Shown here: positions 36,776-49,267 of the stretch, one piece after another
How the letters are laid out: each line of letters begins with the position of its first letter
Position numbering within the stretch: the stretch's first letter is position 1
NCBI RefSeq assembly: GCF_033807715.1
Contig: NC_084592.1
Location: forward strand, 24,524,001-24,588,000
DNA length: 64,000 nt
Direction of reading: 5' to 3'
Source of the DNA: Cololabis saira
Taxonomy: Eukaryota > Chordata > Actinopteri > Beloniformes > Belonidae
Program-made: the position numbers and the translations under genes
Notes under the pieces: model-generated
What the model saw: only the letters and a program-made list of their open reading frames with translations
Databases searched by the model: none
Told to the model about the DNA's origin: nothing

Positions 36776-38189
36776 AAGGCATTTGCTAACCTTTTTTTTA
36801 TGGGCCCTGAGTTTGTTTTTCTTGCGCACCGTGTGGGAAGCTGACAGTAACTCTGTAATTAAACCAATCAAAAGATGAAGAGAGATGAAAAAGCATCACA
36901 CAAATATGCAAAGACGCATATATCACAGTGAGCATGACAATTAATGGAGGTGGTTTTCTTTTTTGTTAAAAAGTACTCAACATTATCTGGTGAAGGAATA
37001 ACGTGTTTCTGTTTACATCAAGTGTGCGTGGGAGCATTTTGTATTTCCGGCACTTCTGTTATCAGCGGTGAAATTCTCTACTTATTTGTTGGTGGAAATT
37101 CAAGTTGCACCAAAGCATGTTTTGACACTCCCGTGAAAATATATTTCCCTCCGATAAACCACGGTGATGGAGGTTGATGGCATTGGAGGAAATTGATATT
37201 TAGCCAGGCGAGCGGGGCCAGCTGTTGTCTGAGGTTTGAGTCTGTCTCCAAAGTTGGAAATCTCTTTTAATTAAGGGTGTATTTACACATCAAACTTACA
37301 CAGTAATCACGTACCAAATCAGATGTATTTATTTCCAGCTCATTTACTTTCTCATAAGTGAGCTTCGGTGGCTACTTTGTTCAGTGATCTATACTTCCTG
37401 CAGGGCCGATAGAAACTTTCAAAGGCAGAGGGTGCATTTGCAGAAACACACACAGACCCTATCTGTCTTTGGGTCCTTTTGCAATCAGTGAGCACCATTA
37501 GGTGAAAGCGGTTGGTCTGATGTGATTGACAGCCCTGTCACCACCACCACCACCACCCCTGTATTTACTCTCCAGCTGCGTGCAAATCACAGGGAGACAA
37601 AGTGCCAGCAGCAAATTCCTGCCTAACATCTCACATCAGAACAAAAAAGAGAACCTGGGCATTTTGAATGACAGAAGATTGGCCATTTTCTTAACTTTGT
37701 GAAATGCACAATCCCTGTCATGATGTGTTTGAATGTAAAGGCCGTAGAGCTCAAGAAGCTCAGAAGCTCAAGTAAATGATTATGCCTATTGTTGAGGTTT
37801 TTTCATTGCACTAAACTGAACAGAGTAGTGAGACTATGGCAGTAAAAGCTTCTCTGCTCAACACAACTTTGTCAACATACACTTCAGTTCATCTCTTGGC
37901 CATGTTTGTTTCATGCCGAGTCCCCTTTGAGATGTAAACCTGTTTTCCTATAGGCATCAAATAGAAAACAGAGGTGCAAGTGGTGGTGAGTGCAGTCAGT
38001 TGCACCAATTACATTTGGGAAACTGCCTTATTGTTAGCTTGTTCCCTAAGGAACTTTATGTCTATTTTCTAATGGCCCCAATTTATCAATGCATTTAGTA
38101 GCTAAGGGATGGCTGTGATATCCCGGACCTACTTCTGTTGAATAAAATTCAACAGAATTGTTGAATTAATAAAGGTGCTTTGAGAAGAA

Positions 38190-38650
38190 AAGGATGGGGT
38201 GTCTTCTCTGGGTCAGGAATCAGATCCTGCCCCAAGTGGAAGAGTTCAAGTATCTCGGGGTCTTGTTCATGAGTGACGGAAGAATGCAGTGGGACATTGA
38301 GGGATGGATCGGTGAAGCATCCACAGTGATGCAAAAAAGGCATCGTCTGTCGTCTATGTTCCTACGCTCACCTATGGTCACGAGCTGGGAGTGGTGACTG
38401 TGAATGCGGAAACAAGCGAAATGAGTTTCCCCCACAGGGTGTCAGGGCTCTCCCTAAGAGACAGGGTGAGAAGCTTGGTCATCTGGGAGGGGCAGATGAG
38501 GTGGCTCGAGCATCTGATGAGGATGATGAGGCATCTGAACGTTGCCTGGCGAGGTTTTCTATGCATCCTGGACACGCTGGAAGGACTAACATCTCCCGAC
38601 TGCCTTTCAAATACCATCTTCTGCTTGAGATGTGGCGTACAGATATCTCA
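38190..38650 (+). mobile_element. RTE-like LINE reverse-transcriptase fragment
   Basis: The frame QVEEFKYLGVLFMSDGRMQW followed by IGEAS.VMQ is the conserved post-RT segment of RTE-type LINEs common in fish. Downstream frames give further pieces (SFPHRVSGLSLRDRVRS, then LPGEVF) in the expected order, but with frameshifts. Truncated at both ends and inactive. Confidence 0.75.
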
Positions 38651-38857
38651 TCTATCTCATCTCATGATATCTCTATCAGATAGTCTGTTTTGGAGCATAT
38701 GCAGTAGTGTTACATGAACCCCCTGGTCTTTAATAGGATAAACCAATGACATTGTTATGCTGTAAACTCTGATTTACATGTTTATGGGCCTGGTTTGGAC
38801 AGTTGTAAGATTATGTTTATGTCGGGCTTAGACTCTTATCTTAGCGTTCTTTTGTAA

Positions 38858-38871
38858 AAAAAAAAAAAAAT
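38858..38871. repeat. Poly-A tract
   Basis: Fourteen adenines. It follows the RTE-like fragment by about 200 bp and is not clearly its tail. Confidence 0.6.
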
Positions 38872-40834
38872 CAATATCCTTCTGTCAATCCTTCCTGTGC
38901 TGGATATGATGGGTTTCATCACTTTATTTTTCTGGATGAACACATCCCAAGCACTCCTTAACCCGAACCAATTCTCATCCATAAAAGCTATAATATTTTA
39001 CAGTCAAATTCCCATCTTGATGATTAATGTTATGATTTTGACACTTTGGCAGTCATTAACGTACTTAAATATACATTGACTGGTTAATCCTGTAAATCAT
39101 CGGCTAGCCTGTACATTAACAGCATATCAAAGCCGTTAGAATAAAATTACGGCTCATTTTAAATGCTAGATGTGAACACAGGAAAGAACGTCTGTTGAAA
39201 AGGAAAAAACAGGAGGAACAAAAAAAAGGAGAATGTTTTCAATAGAAAACAGACTTCTCCTTTGAGATAGACCAAAAACCAGAATGACAAAAGGCCTTGA
39301 ATCTATATCCTGGTAATGTGATTATCATCAGAAATTAAGTGCTTTTCAAGAGACCACAAACCATACTCTAACTCCATTCCTAGCTGTCTACTTTGCTTTG
39401 CATCTTGGCTGGGTTCCCAGGCCACTAATTGGCCTAATACTTAATCGAGCAAGTCATTATCAGACCCTATAATGGATGTCCTTTGCTAAGTTAAATGGTG
39501 ATGATTAAAAGCTATTTCCCCACACAATTCATCTTTAACATCATGTTGTCACAGTAGCAAGACGCAGAAGGAATTTTTTTTTGTTCCCAGAGAAATTGAT
39601 CAAATTAGTCAGAGTTACAGAGAAAGAGAGAGAAAATTAAAAAAAAAAAAAAAGTCACTGTAAATAATTTAGAATTTCAGGATGAAAGCAAATGGATGGC
39701 TGGACCAATGTGTGGCATCTACTATGGGCATTATTAATGTTCCTATTGTTGCTGAAGATAATTCTTTACATTTTGTCAGGATTTAGTTGAGTGAATGCAA
39801 TCAGAGCCCTATTACGTAATTTAAAAGGAATAGCCCTGCAAACTCTTTCTACGTTAGAGTAGAGGGGGCTATTTGAATCCATTCCGATGGTATACATTCA
39901 AATGAACCTTCATTAGAAGCTGTGGTTGGTCTGCTCTGGGTTTCAGATGGAGAAGAGAGGAAGCTATTAAGAAAGTGTTCTTTGATTTTCAGAAGGAAAC
40001 ATGGAGTAAACCCTTTCCAGGAGGAACACAGTCGCTGTTTTGTGTTTATCTGTGGGAATTTCCATAGGCCGACCTCCCCTGTCACCTGCAGAGTCTCCAA
40101 ACTATCATATTCTGGTGGAATCCACAGAACATGCACTATGTTATGGCATTACCGTTGCACCAGCAACAGAGATAAGATTATCTTTCTTTTTAGGTCTTGT
40201 TGACTTGTGTTGCATGAATTTGAGTAACATGTATTTTTCTATTTGCTCCCTGGTGTTTCATATTGAATTACTTCCACTGACCCAAACACTTTTGAATTCA
40301 GCCAAAGGAAAGACAGATGCAGTATAATGACGGAGCAAATAAAGGAAGATTAAAAAAACCAAACAACAGTCATCCAGTCTAGCATATGTCACAAAAACTT
40401 AAACCAGCATACGCACTGGGAGCTGCCCAGTCCACTCGCGGCGTTCTGGTGGTGCCACTACAAAGAGCATACGTTCTGCTGGATAAAGACACAGCTAGAG
40501 ACAGGAGGTTTATTTATCAGCCATTATACAATCGTTAGAAGATTAATGCCCTGGAGGGCCTAAAGTCTCAGGTTTACTTTTATCTTAGGCCTGTCCCAAC
40601 AGAGAGAGCCGAGGTTAGATCGACAGGGTTGAAAGCGGTAAAGCGGACTGTCAGAAGACACCACGAGTCTTCAAACGCAGCAGTACGAGTGTATGTGTGT
40701 GCATGCGTTTGTGTGTGCATCACTTTAACCCCATAATGAGCAGCCTTGAGGGGGTCCATAGCCATTTGGCAGTTGTTCATTTCCTGAATTGGAAAAAAAA
40801 AGGACACCATCTACCCTTTTATCTGTTCGGCAGT

Positions 40835-40835
<1 letters not shown>

Positions 40836-40893
<58 letters not shown>
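40836..40893. repeat. (CA)n microsatellite
   Basis: About 29 CA units. The overlapping poly-HT and poly-CV frames are artefacts. A GT-rich run follows at 41003-41040. Confidence 0.95.
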
Positions 40894-40895
<2 letters not shown>

Positions 40896-41814
40896 AACAT
40901 CAGGTCTTACCACAAAGTTTTACACAATTAAGCCTATTTTTCCCTCAAAAACCAACACAGTGTGCATTACTAGGCCATATATCTATGTGTTAATGTTTAT
41001 CTGTGTGCGTGTGTGTGTTTGCGTGTGTGTGTGTGTGTGTATGCGGAGGCTGTAATTAAGCAAGATCAAACCCCTGGGGTTGGGGAATTAGCCATCACTG
41101 AAGATCAGAGGGTTTGTTTTCTACTGAAGTATGCGACATGGAAGAGTGAAATCCGAAGTTTGGAGCCAGACAGACAGATTTTGACCTCAGATTGCAGATA
41201 ATTATTGCTTCTTCCTTTTTGTGTCTCAAACACACACTTTGATGCTCTCAACAACTTCAGATGGATTGAGAGTTCAGCTGTCGACGTGAACTGATTAGAC
41301 CTAAGGGTACATGAGTGAAAACAATAATGCACTTTAAGACCCAAGTGTCAGTCCCTGTTTTCTGAGTTTTGGCAAGCAAAAAACCGTGCGGCACAGGTTA
41401 AACAGAAATTAGATCCATGGGTGATGATAACTAGTGCTTCATGGTGTGCCAGCTAAATTTATCTGCACTTAAAAGGGTATCAGGGAACAATGTGAGATGA
41501 TTTTGATGAGGGATTCGAAAGTGGTGACACTCTAAGCTTTAGAAAGGTTCCAACATTTAAGTCTGGATATTGTCCCATAATTTAAACTGGAATCAATTAT
41601 CCTGAACAGAAATATGCTATATATTCATAAAATAAAATCACAACACTGAAGGGTCTGATATGAAATTAGTAAAAGTTGTCTGTTCAAAATAAGCTCTCTC
41701 TAGTTGAGCACCACAGGTTTTGTGTTTGCGTTATTTGTGTCTGCAGGGTTAAGGATGCCTCGGGGTGATTTATAAATAGCTGTTGTCGAAATCAAGCGGT
41801 TGTGGAGAGCCATA

Positions 41815-41950
41815 GAATTAGCTTTCTGTCTAAGGGCCACTAGGGGGCGACAAAAAGAAGCCATATTCTATAGAAACTGTATGGAAAATGACTAAAGCAA
41901 CTTTTCTCAGCTTTTTCATGAAAGAGTTGTGGATTATCGTGTTCAGCATA
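41815..41950. repeat. Probable dispersed fish repeat
   Basis: Contains GGCCACTAGGGGGCGACAAA and then a CTATAGAAACTGTATGG segment, phrases I associate with a common fish interspersed repeat. The family is not assigned. Confidence 0.35.
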
Positions 41951-42372
41951 TTGATTTGACATCTGCCGGATGCTCTTCCTGACTTAAATGTGCCAATTTA
42001 TTTAGCCATGGGTGCACACCCACATCAAAGAGGAGTGTTAAAAGCTTCTGCTACTAACACTTCCCTATTTTGTCATAAATATCTAGTGAACTGTCGTCCT
42101 TTTGCGTCTATTGATGGTAGTTTGTGCAACATCGGTGGTCCATTTGTACATACTGGATGGAGTACACCAAGTGGACGGAGATCCCAACACAAACAGTCCT
42201 TTTTGTGGACTTTTTGTACACATACAAAGTTAAAATGACATTGTTTTGCCTGTAGGGACCCTATCCACTCTAGCTTGTCAGTGAAATTACATTTTAGTCT
42301 TGTCCAAAACTTAAAATGTACATTTATTTTTATTTCAATGGTAATTCCTATTCTAACATTTACTGCCATTTT

Positions 42373-43088
42373 GTTGCAAATAGGGCTGTTCGATTTTGCC
42401 CAAAAATAAAATCTCGATTTTTTTCTCTCAAAATCCGATTTTCGATTACGATTACGATTATATTGTGAATTGACAAAAGGCAAAGAAATGATTTCAAATA
42501 TGCTGTTTTTTTATTGAACATTTGCCCCATTGGGCTTTAAGTGCAAACTTTGCTCTTATTAAACCAAAAATGAATGAATAAAGTGCAAAACTCTGTAAAA
42601 TAAGTTGAAAAAAAGTTTTAAAAAATCAGCACTTGCAAACATACAGTAAGTTATATTTCCAATTAAATAAAACAAGACATTTTCTAATTAAACTAAACTG
42701 GGTCTTTGCATGCTAAATAATAATGCAACCCATGAAGGAGGTAGAGGTGTGTAATGTCAGTCATTACATTTGCTATTCACATTTGCAAGTTTTTTGCAAG
42801 GAACACGAGCCGGTCTACCGCATCTGGCTTGAGGGATGCCCGGTGGCATGTTACAACGCCCCCTCCTACACTAAAGAGCCTCTCCGATGGGGCACTTGTC
42901 GCAGGTATTGAGAGGTATTTCCATCAATCATTAATATGGTATCCATCATTAATATGTGTGCAGACAAGGTTAAAAAAAAAAAAAAAAGTGAAAAATCGAT
43001 TTTACGATTTTCACATTTTAACATCGTTCTAATTACATAATCGCGATTACGATTTAAAATTGATTAATCGAACAGCCCTAGTTGCAAA
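42373..43088 (-). mobile_element. hAT element with 8-bp target duplication, copy 1 (internally deleted)
   Basis: The element proper is 42381-43080 (700 bp). Terminal inverted repeats begin TAGGGCTGTTCGATT at both ends, and identical GTTGCAAA target duplications lie at 42373-42380 and 43081-43088. On the minus strand, 42908-42777 encodes the end of a hAT transposase: [16 protein letters not shown], then [19 protein letters not shown] and a stop. This is the C-terminal dimerisation region. The rest of the transposase is missing, so the element is a non-autonomous internal-deletion derivative. It sits in EDAR intron 1, 622 bp before the start-codon exon. Confidence 0.93.
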
Positions 43089-43702
43089 CATATTATATTC
43101 TAACTCAAAAAATGCTTGAAACTCAAAACCATCTTATAATAAAAATAGGGATGCATTAACTCCAGAAAGTTCTTTCAAGTATCCTAGTCACTGCACCTGA
43201 AGTACCATCCAAGCCAACTGTTAATTGCTTTTTAACTTGTTCTTGCTTGGATGACACCATTTTAATGCAGAAAAGAGGTTGTGTTCCCAAGTTACCAATG
43301 CCAGGCAAATGCAACGGACATAAAAAAAAAGGAGATAGGCATATTTTGAAATGATGCTGAGTGATATCAGCAATGTCGACAGAAGCAGAGGTTAGCCAGA
43401 GGTGATAAGTGCTCATCTGCGTCAGAAGAATGCCGTGGGCTGTTCTACGGCTATTACTGGTTTATTGGCAATGACGTGATGCTAACAGGACACCGCACTC
43501 ATCAGGGCCACACACACACAAACACATACATACACAGTCACATGACGTTCCCACTGACAACACAACTGTTGGCAGGAATGCTCATATTCATGGCCTCACT
43601 GATTTGTAACAGAAGTTCGGTACAGGCGGCTGAATGCTGGAAATGTTTACTTGAATTACAAGAGTGACCGTCTGTTGTTGTTGCCTCTTTCTGCTCCCCC
43701 AG

Positions 43703-43768
43703 GAAGAAGACCCAAAGATGCCAGAGAGGCGACGTCAGAGGAAGTTTGTTATTTTGTCCTCATTATTG
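43703..43768 (+). CDS. edar: EDAR exon 2: start codon and signal peptide (ATG at 43718)
   Basis: The acceptor CTGCTCCCCCAG ends at 43702 and the donor is TTATTG|GTAAGT. The start ATG is at 43718, so the exon holds 15 nt of 5' UTR and 17 codons (MPERRRQRKFVILSSLL), ending in phase 0. Joined to the next exon, the basic N-terminus plus VILSSLLVCCMLAG makes a conventional signal peptide with cleavage expected near AG-AEYSS. The sequence starting AEYSSCGE is the mature N-terminus expected of EDAR. ATG context is AAGATGC (A at -3). The exon is bracketed by two direct-repeat hAT elements. EDAR is the death-domain TNF receptor for ectodysplasin A1 and acts at the plasma membrane of ectodermal placode cells. 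Confidence 0.85.
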
Positions 43769-44244
43769 GTAAGTTTTTTTTCACCCTGGCTTGTTTCCCA
43801 TTATTTAGAATTAATATCCATTTCTTTTTTTTCCCTCTTCCCCTGCCTCCATCAGCACACTTCATCTAATCAGTTTCCTTTCCTGCATACGTCCCACTTG
43901 GGTATCGATCTATATCATGTCACCTTCGCTTTACTTCCTCCTTACTCTTTTTTTTTGCGTGGCCTTTCTGCAACTTGGGCTGAGAAACCCTTATGGGACC
44001 GACAGCATGGTTCACAACCACAGCCGACTCTCCACACTTGGCACGGCGTCATCCAAACTTTGTGCTGCTCTGCTCCAGCAGCTTGCACAACTCTGCAGCA
44101 CTTGCACCAATTAGCGAGAGTTTAGCAGAGAGAGCAGATATCTTTATAATCTGAGATCCCTGGCTTGTTTTGATGTCGACACCCGCTGGCCGACTTCCCA
44201 ATAGGCCTTTCACCTCTTCCTCCCGGTCTCCCTCTCTTGCCTCT

Positions 44245-44249
<5 letters not shown>

Positions 44250-44279
<30 letters not shown>
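44250..44279. repeat. (TC)n microsatellite
   Basis: Fifteen TC units at the end of a pyrimidine-rich stretch. Confidence 0.95.
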
Positions 44280-44281
<2 letters not shown>

Positions 44282-45215
44282 GGGCCAACACTGGAGCACT
44301 GGATTAACTCATAAAGTGTAACCCACAGGATGTGTTCCTCATGTGCGGAAATGTAAGCTGCATCTTTCCAAAGGATTGTGACATAACCGGCTGTGTATAG
44401 CTGGTGTGGTGAAATGCTAAGGGAGGAAGTTTATTTTTTCAGCTGTGGAAGAATACGGCAAGACAAATGAAGTAAACAGCTCTTTTGATTTGATTGACAG
44501 TTACTGCTTGCTTAATTCCCAAAGTGACCCTTGTATGTGTTCACATGCCATCAATGAAGAGCATTAGGGGATCTGTTGCAGGAACTACTTGTTTCCAGTG
44601 GGTTTTCACTCTTAACGGAATTTAAACAAAAAAAAAAAAGGCAAACAAAAAACGGGATGTTTACATACATATCAATTGTGTATAATAAGCAAGAGGAATA
44701 AATACGGAAAGGCAGAAAGACAATAGTGGTTGAACTTAACCCACTGTTGGGATTAAAACCCGGCTGATGGCCTCTGCATCCATGTTGCACATGCTTAATA
44801 CAGTCATTTATCAGGTCTACCCATAATGCTTCGGTTTGGGCTGTGGTGGGACTTAAAAAGAGCTGCGCATACACAAGTTCACACAAACGTCAAACAGCTG
44901 AAACAACGTTGTAAATAAGGGAGGGAAAAAGTTCCTTCACAATGAAATGAGAGACAGATAGGACTAACAGGAAGTAGAGCAAGATGGCAGCACCTGTTAA
45001 TAGAATGTTATTAACAGTAGATGTGGAGACGTGGCTTGTTAACCTGCGACACTGACTCGAGCTGTTGCACAAAAGTGAGGACCATTAAAGGAGATTTTCT
45101 GAAGCACTCTTTATGACAGAGAGGCTACATGACTGTTTGAGAATGAGCAGGTGAGGTAGGATTGATTCCCCGTGATGAAGAACAGTGTGTTCAGTGATGT
45201 CATGTCCTTCAAATG

Positions 45216-45977
45216 TCTCCAGGTAGGGCTGTTCGATTTTGCCCAAAAATAAAATCTCGATTTTTTTCTCTCAAAATCCGATTTTCGATTACGATTATTT
45301 TGTGAATTGACAAAAGGCTAATAAATGATTTCAAATATGCAGTTTTTTTATTGAACATTTGCCCCATTGGGCTTTAAGTGCAAACTTTGCTCTTATTAAA
45401 CCAAAAATGAATGAATAAAGTGCAAAACTCTGTAAAATAAGTTGAAAAAAAGTTTTAAAAAATATAATAAAATATAAAGTTTTATCTCTGAAAAAAAATC
45501 AGCAAATCAGCACTTGCAAACATACAGTAAGTTATATTTCCAATTAAATAAAACAAGACATTTTCTAATTAAACTAAACTGGGTCTTTGCGTGCTAAATA
45601 ATAATGCAACCCATGAAGGAGGTAGAGGTGTGTAATGTCAGTCATTACATTTGCTATTCACATTTGCAAGTTTTTTGCAAGGAACACGAGCCGGTCTACC
45701 GCATCTGGCTTGAGGGATGCCCGGTGGCATGTTACAACGCCCCCTCCTACACTAAAGAGCCTCTCTGATGGGGCACTTGTCACAGGTATTGAGAGGTATT
45801 TCCATCAATCATTAATATGGTATCAATCATTAATATGTGTGCAGACAAGGTAAAAAACAAAAAAAACAAAAGAAAAGTGAAAAATCGATTTTACGATTTT
45901 CACGTTTTAACATCGTTCTAATTACATAATCGCGATTATGATTTAAAATCGATTAATCGAACAGCCCTATCTCCAGG
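45216..45977 (-). mobile_element. hAT element with 8-bp target duplication, copy 2
   Basis: The element proper is 45224-45969 (746 bp), with perfect TCTCCAGG target duplications at 45216-45223 and 45970-45977. It is collinear and same-oriented with copy 1, apart from about 45 extra bases (around 45463-45510) and scattered substitutions. It keeps the same minus-strand transposase tail ([12 protein letters not shown], with V where copy 1 has A). The intact duplications and high similarity point to recent insertion of a still-similar family. Confidence 0.93.
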
Positions 45978-46279
45978 TTCCATACAATGATTTTTGCAGC
46001 TTTTCAAATGCTGATAACTCTGACACTGATAACCCTACTTCAGCAAATCACAGTGGATAACACTAGCAATCTCACTGAAGGATCAAAGCTTCCTCAGAAA
46101 GCAGACGTTGCAGTTTGTATATGTTTTTAACACCTAATCCTGTCACTGACTATGTTGTCATTGAACTTAGTTTTCTTGCAAGATGTTCCTTTAAGTTTAT
46201 CTATGAGGTACCACTCACTTTTGCAGTCGTGTTGCCCATGCCTTATCTTTGTGATGTGTGGCTGCCATCACTTTTAGAG

Positions 46280-46400
46280 AGCCACATTTGATGTGTTTTC
46301 TATGTTTTATTGTGACATAAAATATGGGTTCATGAGATTTGCAAATCCTCGCACTAGTTTTTATTAGCATTTTACACAGCATCCAACTTTTTGGGAACTG
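46280..46400. repeat. Probable end of a common teleost DNA element
   Basis: Contains TTATTGTGACATAAAATATG, GAGATTTGCAAATC and a TTTTACACAGCATCCAAC stretch followed by TTTTTGGGAACTGGGG. I recognise this series from dispersed fish repeats but cannot name the family with certainty. Confidence 0.5.
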
Positions 46401-48456
46401 GGGTCATGGAGGGTTTGGTCAGAGGCTTTAACATCCTAAAGCTGACCAACATCTCCCGGGTCTTGGTGAATTTTAGCTGCAGATGATTCAAAAATGTCAT
46501 ACACAACACATCACAAAGTTGTCCACCTTTACCTATACAGAACACTGACTGACCCATCACTCAGAGTTTCACTGACAAGCAAAAATATATTAGAGAATGG
46601 GTATTTCAAATTGAGGTGGTTCTACAAGCTGTTAAATCCCTGCCTCTGCATTTTGGTTTTAGTTGAATAAATCAGAGACTAATATCCCATGTGGTGTTGT
46701 TCATCTGAGGTTGTATGAACCTCATTTTAAGAGCTGCTAAATACCAGATGATGTTTCATCTTCTCCTGATACATAAACCTTGAAATTGAAAGTTGTTTTC
46801 TTTTTCACATGACTGTACGTAAATGAAAAACATTAAAACAACAAAGAGAAGATGGAGAGACTTAGTCACGCACTCATTTATTTTCCTTCCATTATTTCCT
46901 GGACAGGAGATGATTGTTAAAAGGCAGTTAGTTTGCTTGGAAAAGGACAAAATATGTTGGTGAAGCTATAAATACCAGCTGCTACCTATTACATTAAGCC
47001 ACAATGATACAATGCCACACCAAACACAGGCATGCACGCACAGACACACAAGCACAAGCTCAGTCGTGTATCCATCACTGCAGGGGGCATTAGATTAACT
47101 TAATTTTCTGAAAACATACCCCAACTCTAACCAAAACCCCAACTGGCCCAAACCTAATGTTACCGGGCACTTAACTGTTTAATTCGACTTTTTAATCCAG
47201 TCTTCACAGGGATTGTTGTTATGGGAGGGTGGGGGGGCATATAGCCAAGATCTGATTGTGGAAACCCACTGATGTCTCCATGACAGGGGTAAAACAAGCC
47301 CTCAAACACACAACCAGTGCTGATTTGCAACTCCCTTGCAAAAGGACAATGAGTTTCATTAATCTGCGTTTCATGGGAAAATAAATCAGGATTATTTGTT
47401 TTGTCTCTTTTCTGTTTGGTTTATGCTATTTGAAGTGAAACTGCTGATTGTTAGCTGCCTGGTCTAGTTGTAAAACAGATAACAGAAGAAAATGAATCAT
47501 CTAGTGGAGTTACATGTCTGTAAAGTTTTGGGAAAAGGTCATCGTGGTTTTCTACACGACGACCTTAATGTTTCACAGTTTCGTTCGAAGATAGTGAACT
47601 GCTGCTGAGACCATGCAGTCACTTGTAATACAGAACCAGGCCTATGCAAAGCAGTTCTATGATATCAGAATTAGTGCAAAAATGTCAAATCTTTTTTTTT
47701 AAAGCAACTTTTACCCAAATTAAATTGTTCTTATATAGAAAACAATAATTGAAAAAGTGTATTAAAGAATTTATTAGTGATATCTCGATCGTGTTTGGAA
47801 ATCGGGGCTGATCAGGTGGAAATCATTAGATTTAAAAAAAAGAAATGTTTTATTTCACTAAATAACATTATTTAATTAATAATTATATACATGATTTATT
47901 TATTGTCTATGACTCCGGCTCAGTCCTCCGGCAGCAGCTGCTCTCAGCTGCGGTCACAGCAGGAGACGTTCACCTCTCTGCGTCCATAGCTACTTTCCTC
48001 ACGGAGGAGTTGGGAAGAGTGGCTGGCGTAAATATCGAGCAAAGTTTATGTGGATTCCTCTGCATTTCATAAATGCCTGCAATTTGGAAATATTTCGAAT
48101 TGGACAGCGAATGTAATACTGCAGCAGCTTCTAGTGTTTGCAATAAGGACATTTTTTTATTTTTTTTATTTTTGTTTTCTGTGCATAGCCAAAGTATCAG
48201 ATCGGGACTCGGGTGTCTCGGGTGTCATAGAGCATAAGATTATATTACATAAAAAAGGAAAAAAAGTACTATATCCACTACATGGCCTGTACCCTAGGAC
48301 CAATTTGCCTTGGGAAACGTTACTAGGGGAAACTGTTCTGGACAATATAGGTCGAGGAATCATTCAGTTTTGTAAGCCTTTCCACCACGATAAGTTGGCA
48401 AGTTGAAAGGGTAGGAGTTTCCACCACAGGGTTGGCATGTCCAACTTGGAGAAGGC

Positions 48457-48527
48457 TCCATCCATCCATCCATCCATCCATCCATCCATCCATCCATCCA
48501 TCCATCCATCCATCCATCCATCCATCC
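48457..48527. repeat. (TCCA)n microsatellite
   Basis: About 18 uninterrupted TCCA units. The minus-strand WMDG-repeat open frame here is an artefact. Confidence 0.95.
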
Positions 48528-48934
48528 CCTGAACAAGCCATAGATATGCTATAATCTCTTTGCATTAAAAAAGGTTAGATGTTGTAAATTTGCAATTCTT
48601 TTTATGACTTATTTTTTGATATTGTTTGTTTAAAACATATCAAATCAGGCACTGATCTGGATCTGATCAGAAGTCAAGTGGAAGTCATGTGGAAGTGCCT
48701 CTCAGCAGGTGTCTAACCTGCTAGGAGGCAAATTTAAGCCTCAGAGTCATACCTGAAGCTTTCAGGTGGAAATAATAGAGGTGCCTTCGCTGGGAGTCTG
48801 GCAGCTGTGCAGCAGGAGTTTGGACTTCATTAGTATGAGCGTATCAATTTTGTTTTCACAAGTGTTGTTTCTCAGTGTTACAAGTGTCAGCCTCTCACTG
48901 CCTTCTGCACCCGTCTGCCTCTCTGTGCCTTCAG

Positions 48935-49054
48935 GTGTGTTGTATGCTTGCTGGTGCAGAGTATTCCAGCTGTGGAGAGTATGAGTTCTTCAACCAAACC
49001 AGCGACAGCTGCCAGGCCTGTCCTCAGTGCCAGCCAGGACAAGAACCGCATATG
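48935..49054 (+). CDS. edar: EDAR exon 3: end of signal peptide and first cysteine-rich segment
   Basis: Acceptor CCTTCAG at 48934 and donor CATATG|GTGAGA at 49055. The exon has 40 codons, phase 0 to phase 0 (residues 18-57). It reads VCCMLAG, then [20 protein letters not shown], then a [12 protein letters not shown] segment. The spacing CGE.E..NQT...C..CP.C.PG.EP is that of the first cysteine-rich domain of EDAR and separates it from the relatives EDA2R and TNFRSF19. NQT is a potential N-glycosylation site. The exon contributes to ectodysplasin binding. Confidence 0.93.
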
Positions 49055-49267
49055 GTGAGAGTCCACACACACACATGAAAACTGAATGTTTAGAGCCTTA
49101 TGTTGATTACTACTCAAATTAAAATATGTTTTCCCTGTGTGCATGCACAGTTTGAATTATTTTAAAGTAGTGAATTCAGTGAATAAGGACATTTGATTGG
49201 GATGACCATTCAAGACTGATAGATAACACAAACACTTGATCCTAAAGTGTGTCAGACCACCCACAAA

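Larger units (their letters stand above)
31331..43702 (+). other. edar: EDAR intron 1 (inferred)
   Basis: Runs from the candidate donor at 31331 to the acceptor CCCCCAG at 43702. Holds a perfect 15-bp hairpin, a large (AT)n run, an RTE-like LINE piece, CA/GT microsatellites and one hAT element, all listed separately. No other coding exon is recognised. The stretch 39340-39560 is unusually low in repeats and rich in TAATT/TTAAT motifs, so it is a candidate conserved non-coding block, judged by eye only. Confidence 0.45.
43769..48934 (+). other. edar: EDAR intron 2
   Basis: GT-AG intron in phase 0. Holds a (TC)n run, the second hAT copy, a piece of a common fish repeat near 46280-46400 and the (TCCA)n array. 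No other exon seen. Confidence 0.75.

Noticed and set aside
42754..43032. Plus-strand open frame beginning [17 protein letters not shown], repeated at 45635-45853, as a duplicated small gene
   Set aside because: It is the antisense of the hAT transposase tail; the minus-strand reading carries the real motif.
48457..48527. Regular tandem spacing reminiscent of a repeat array such as CRISPR
   Set aside because: It is an uninterrupted 4-bp microsatellite without spacers in a vertebrate genome.
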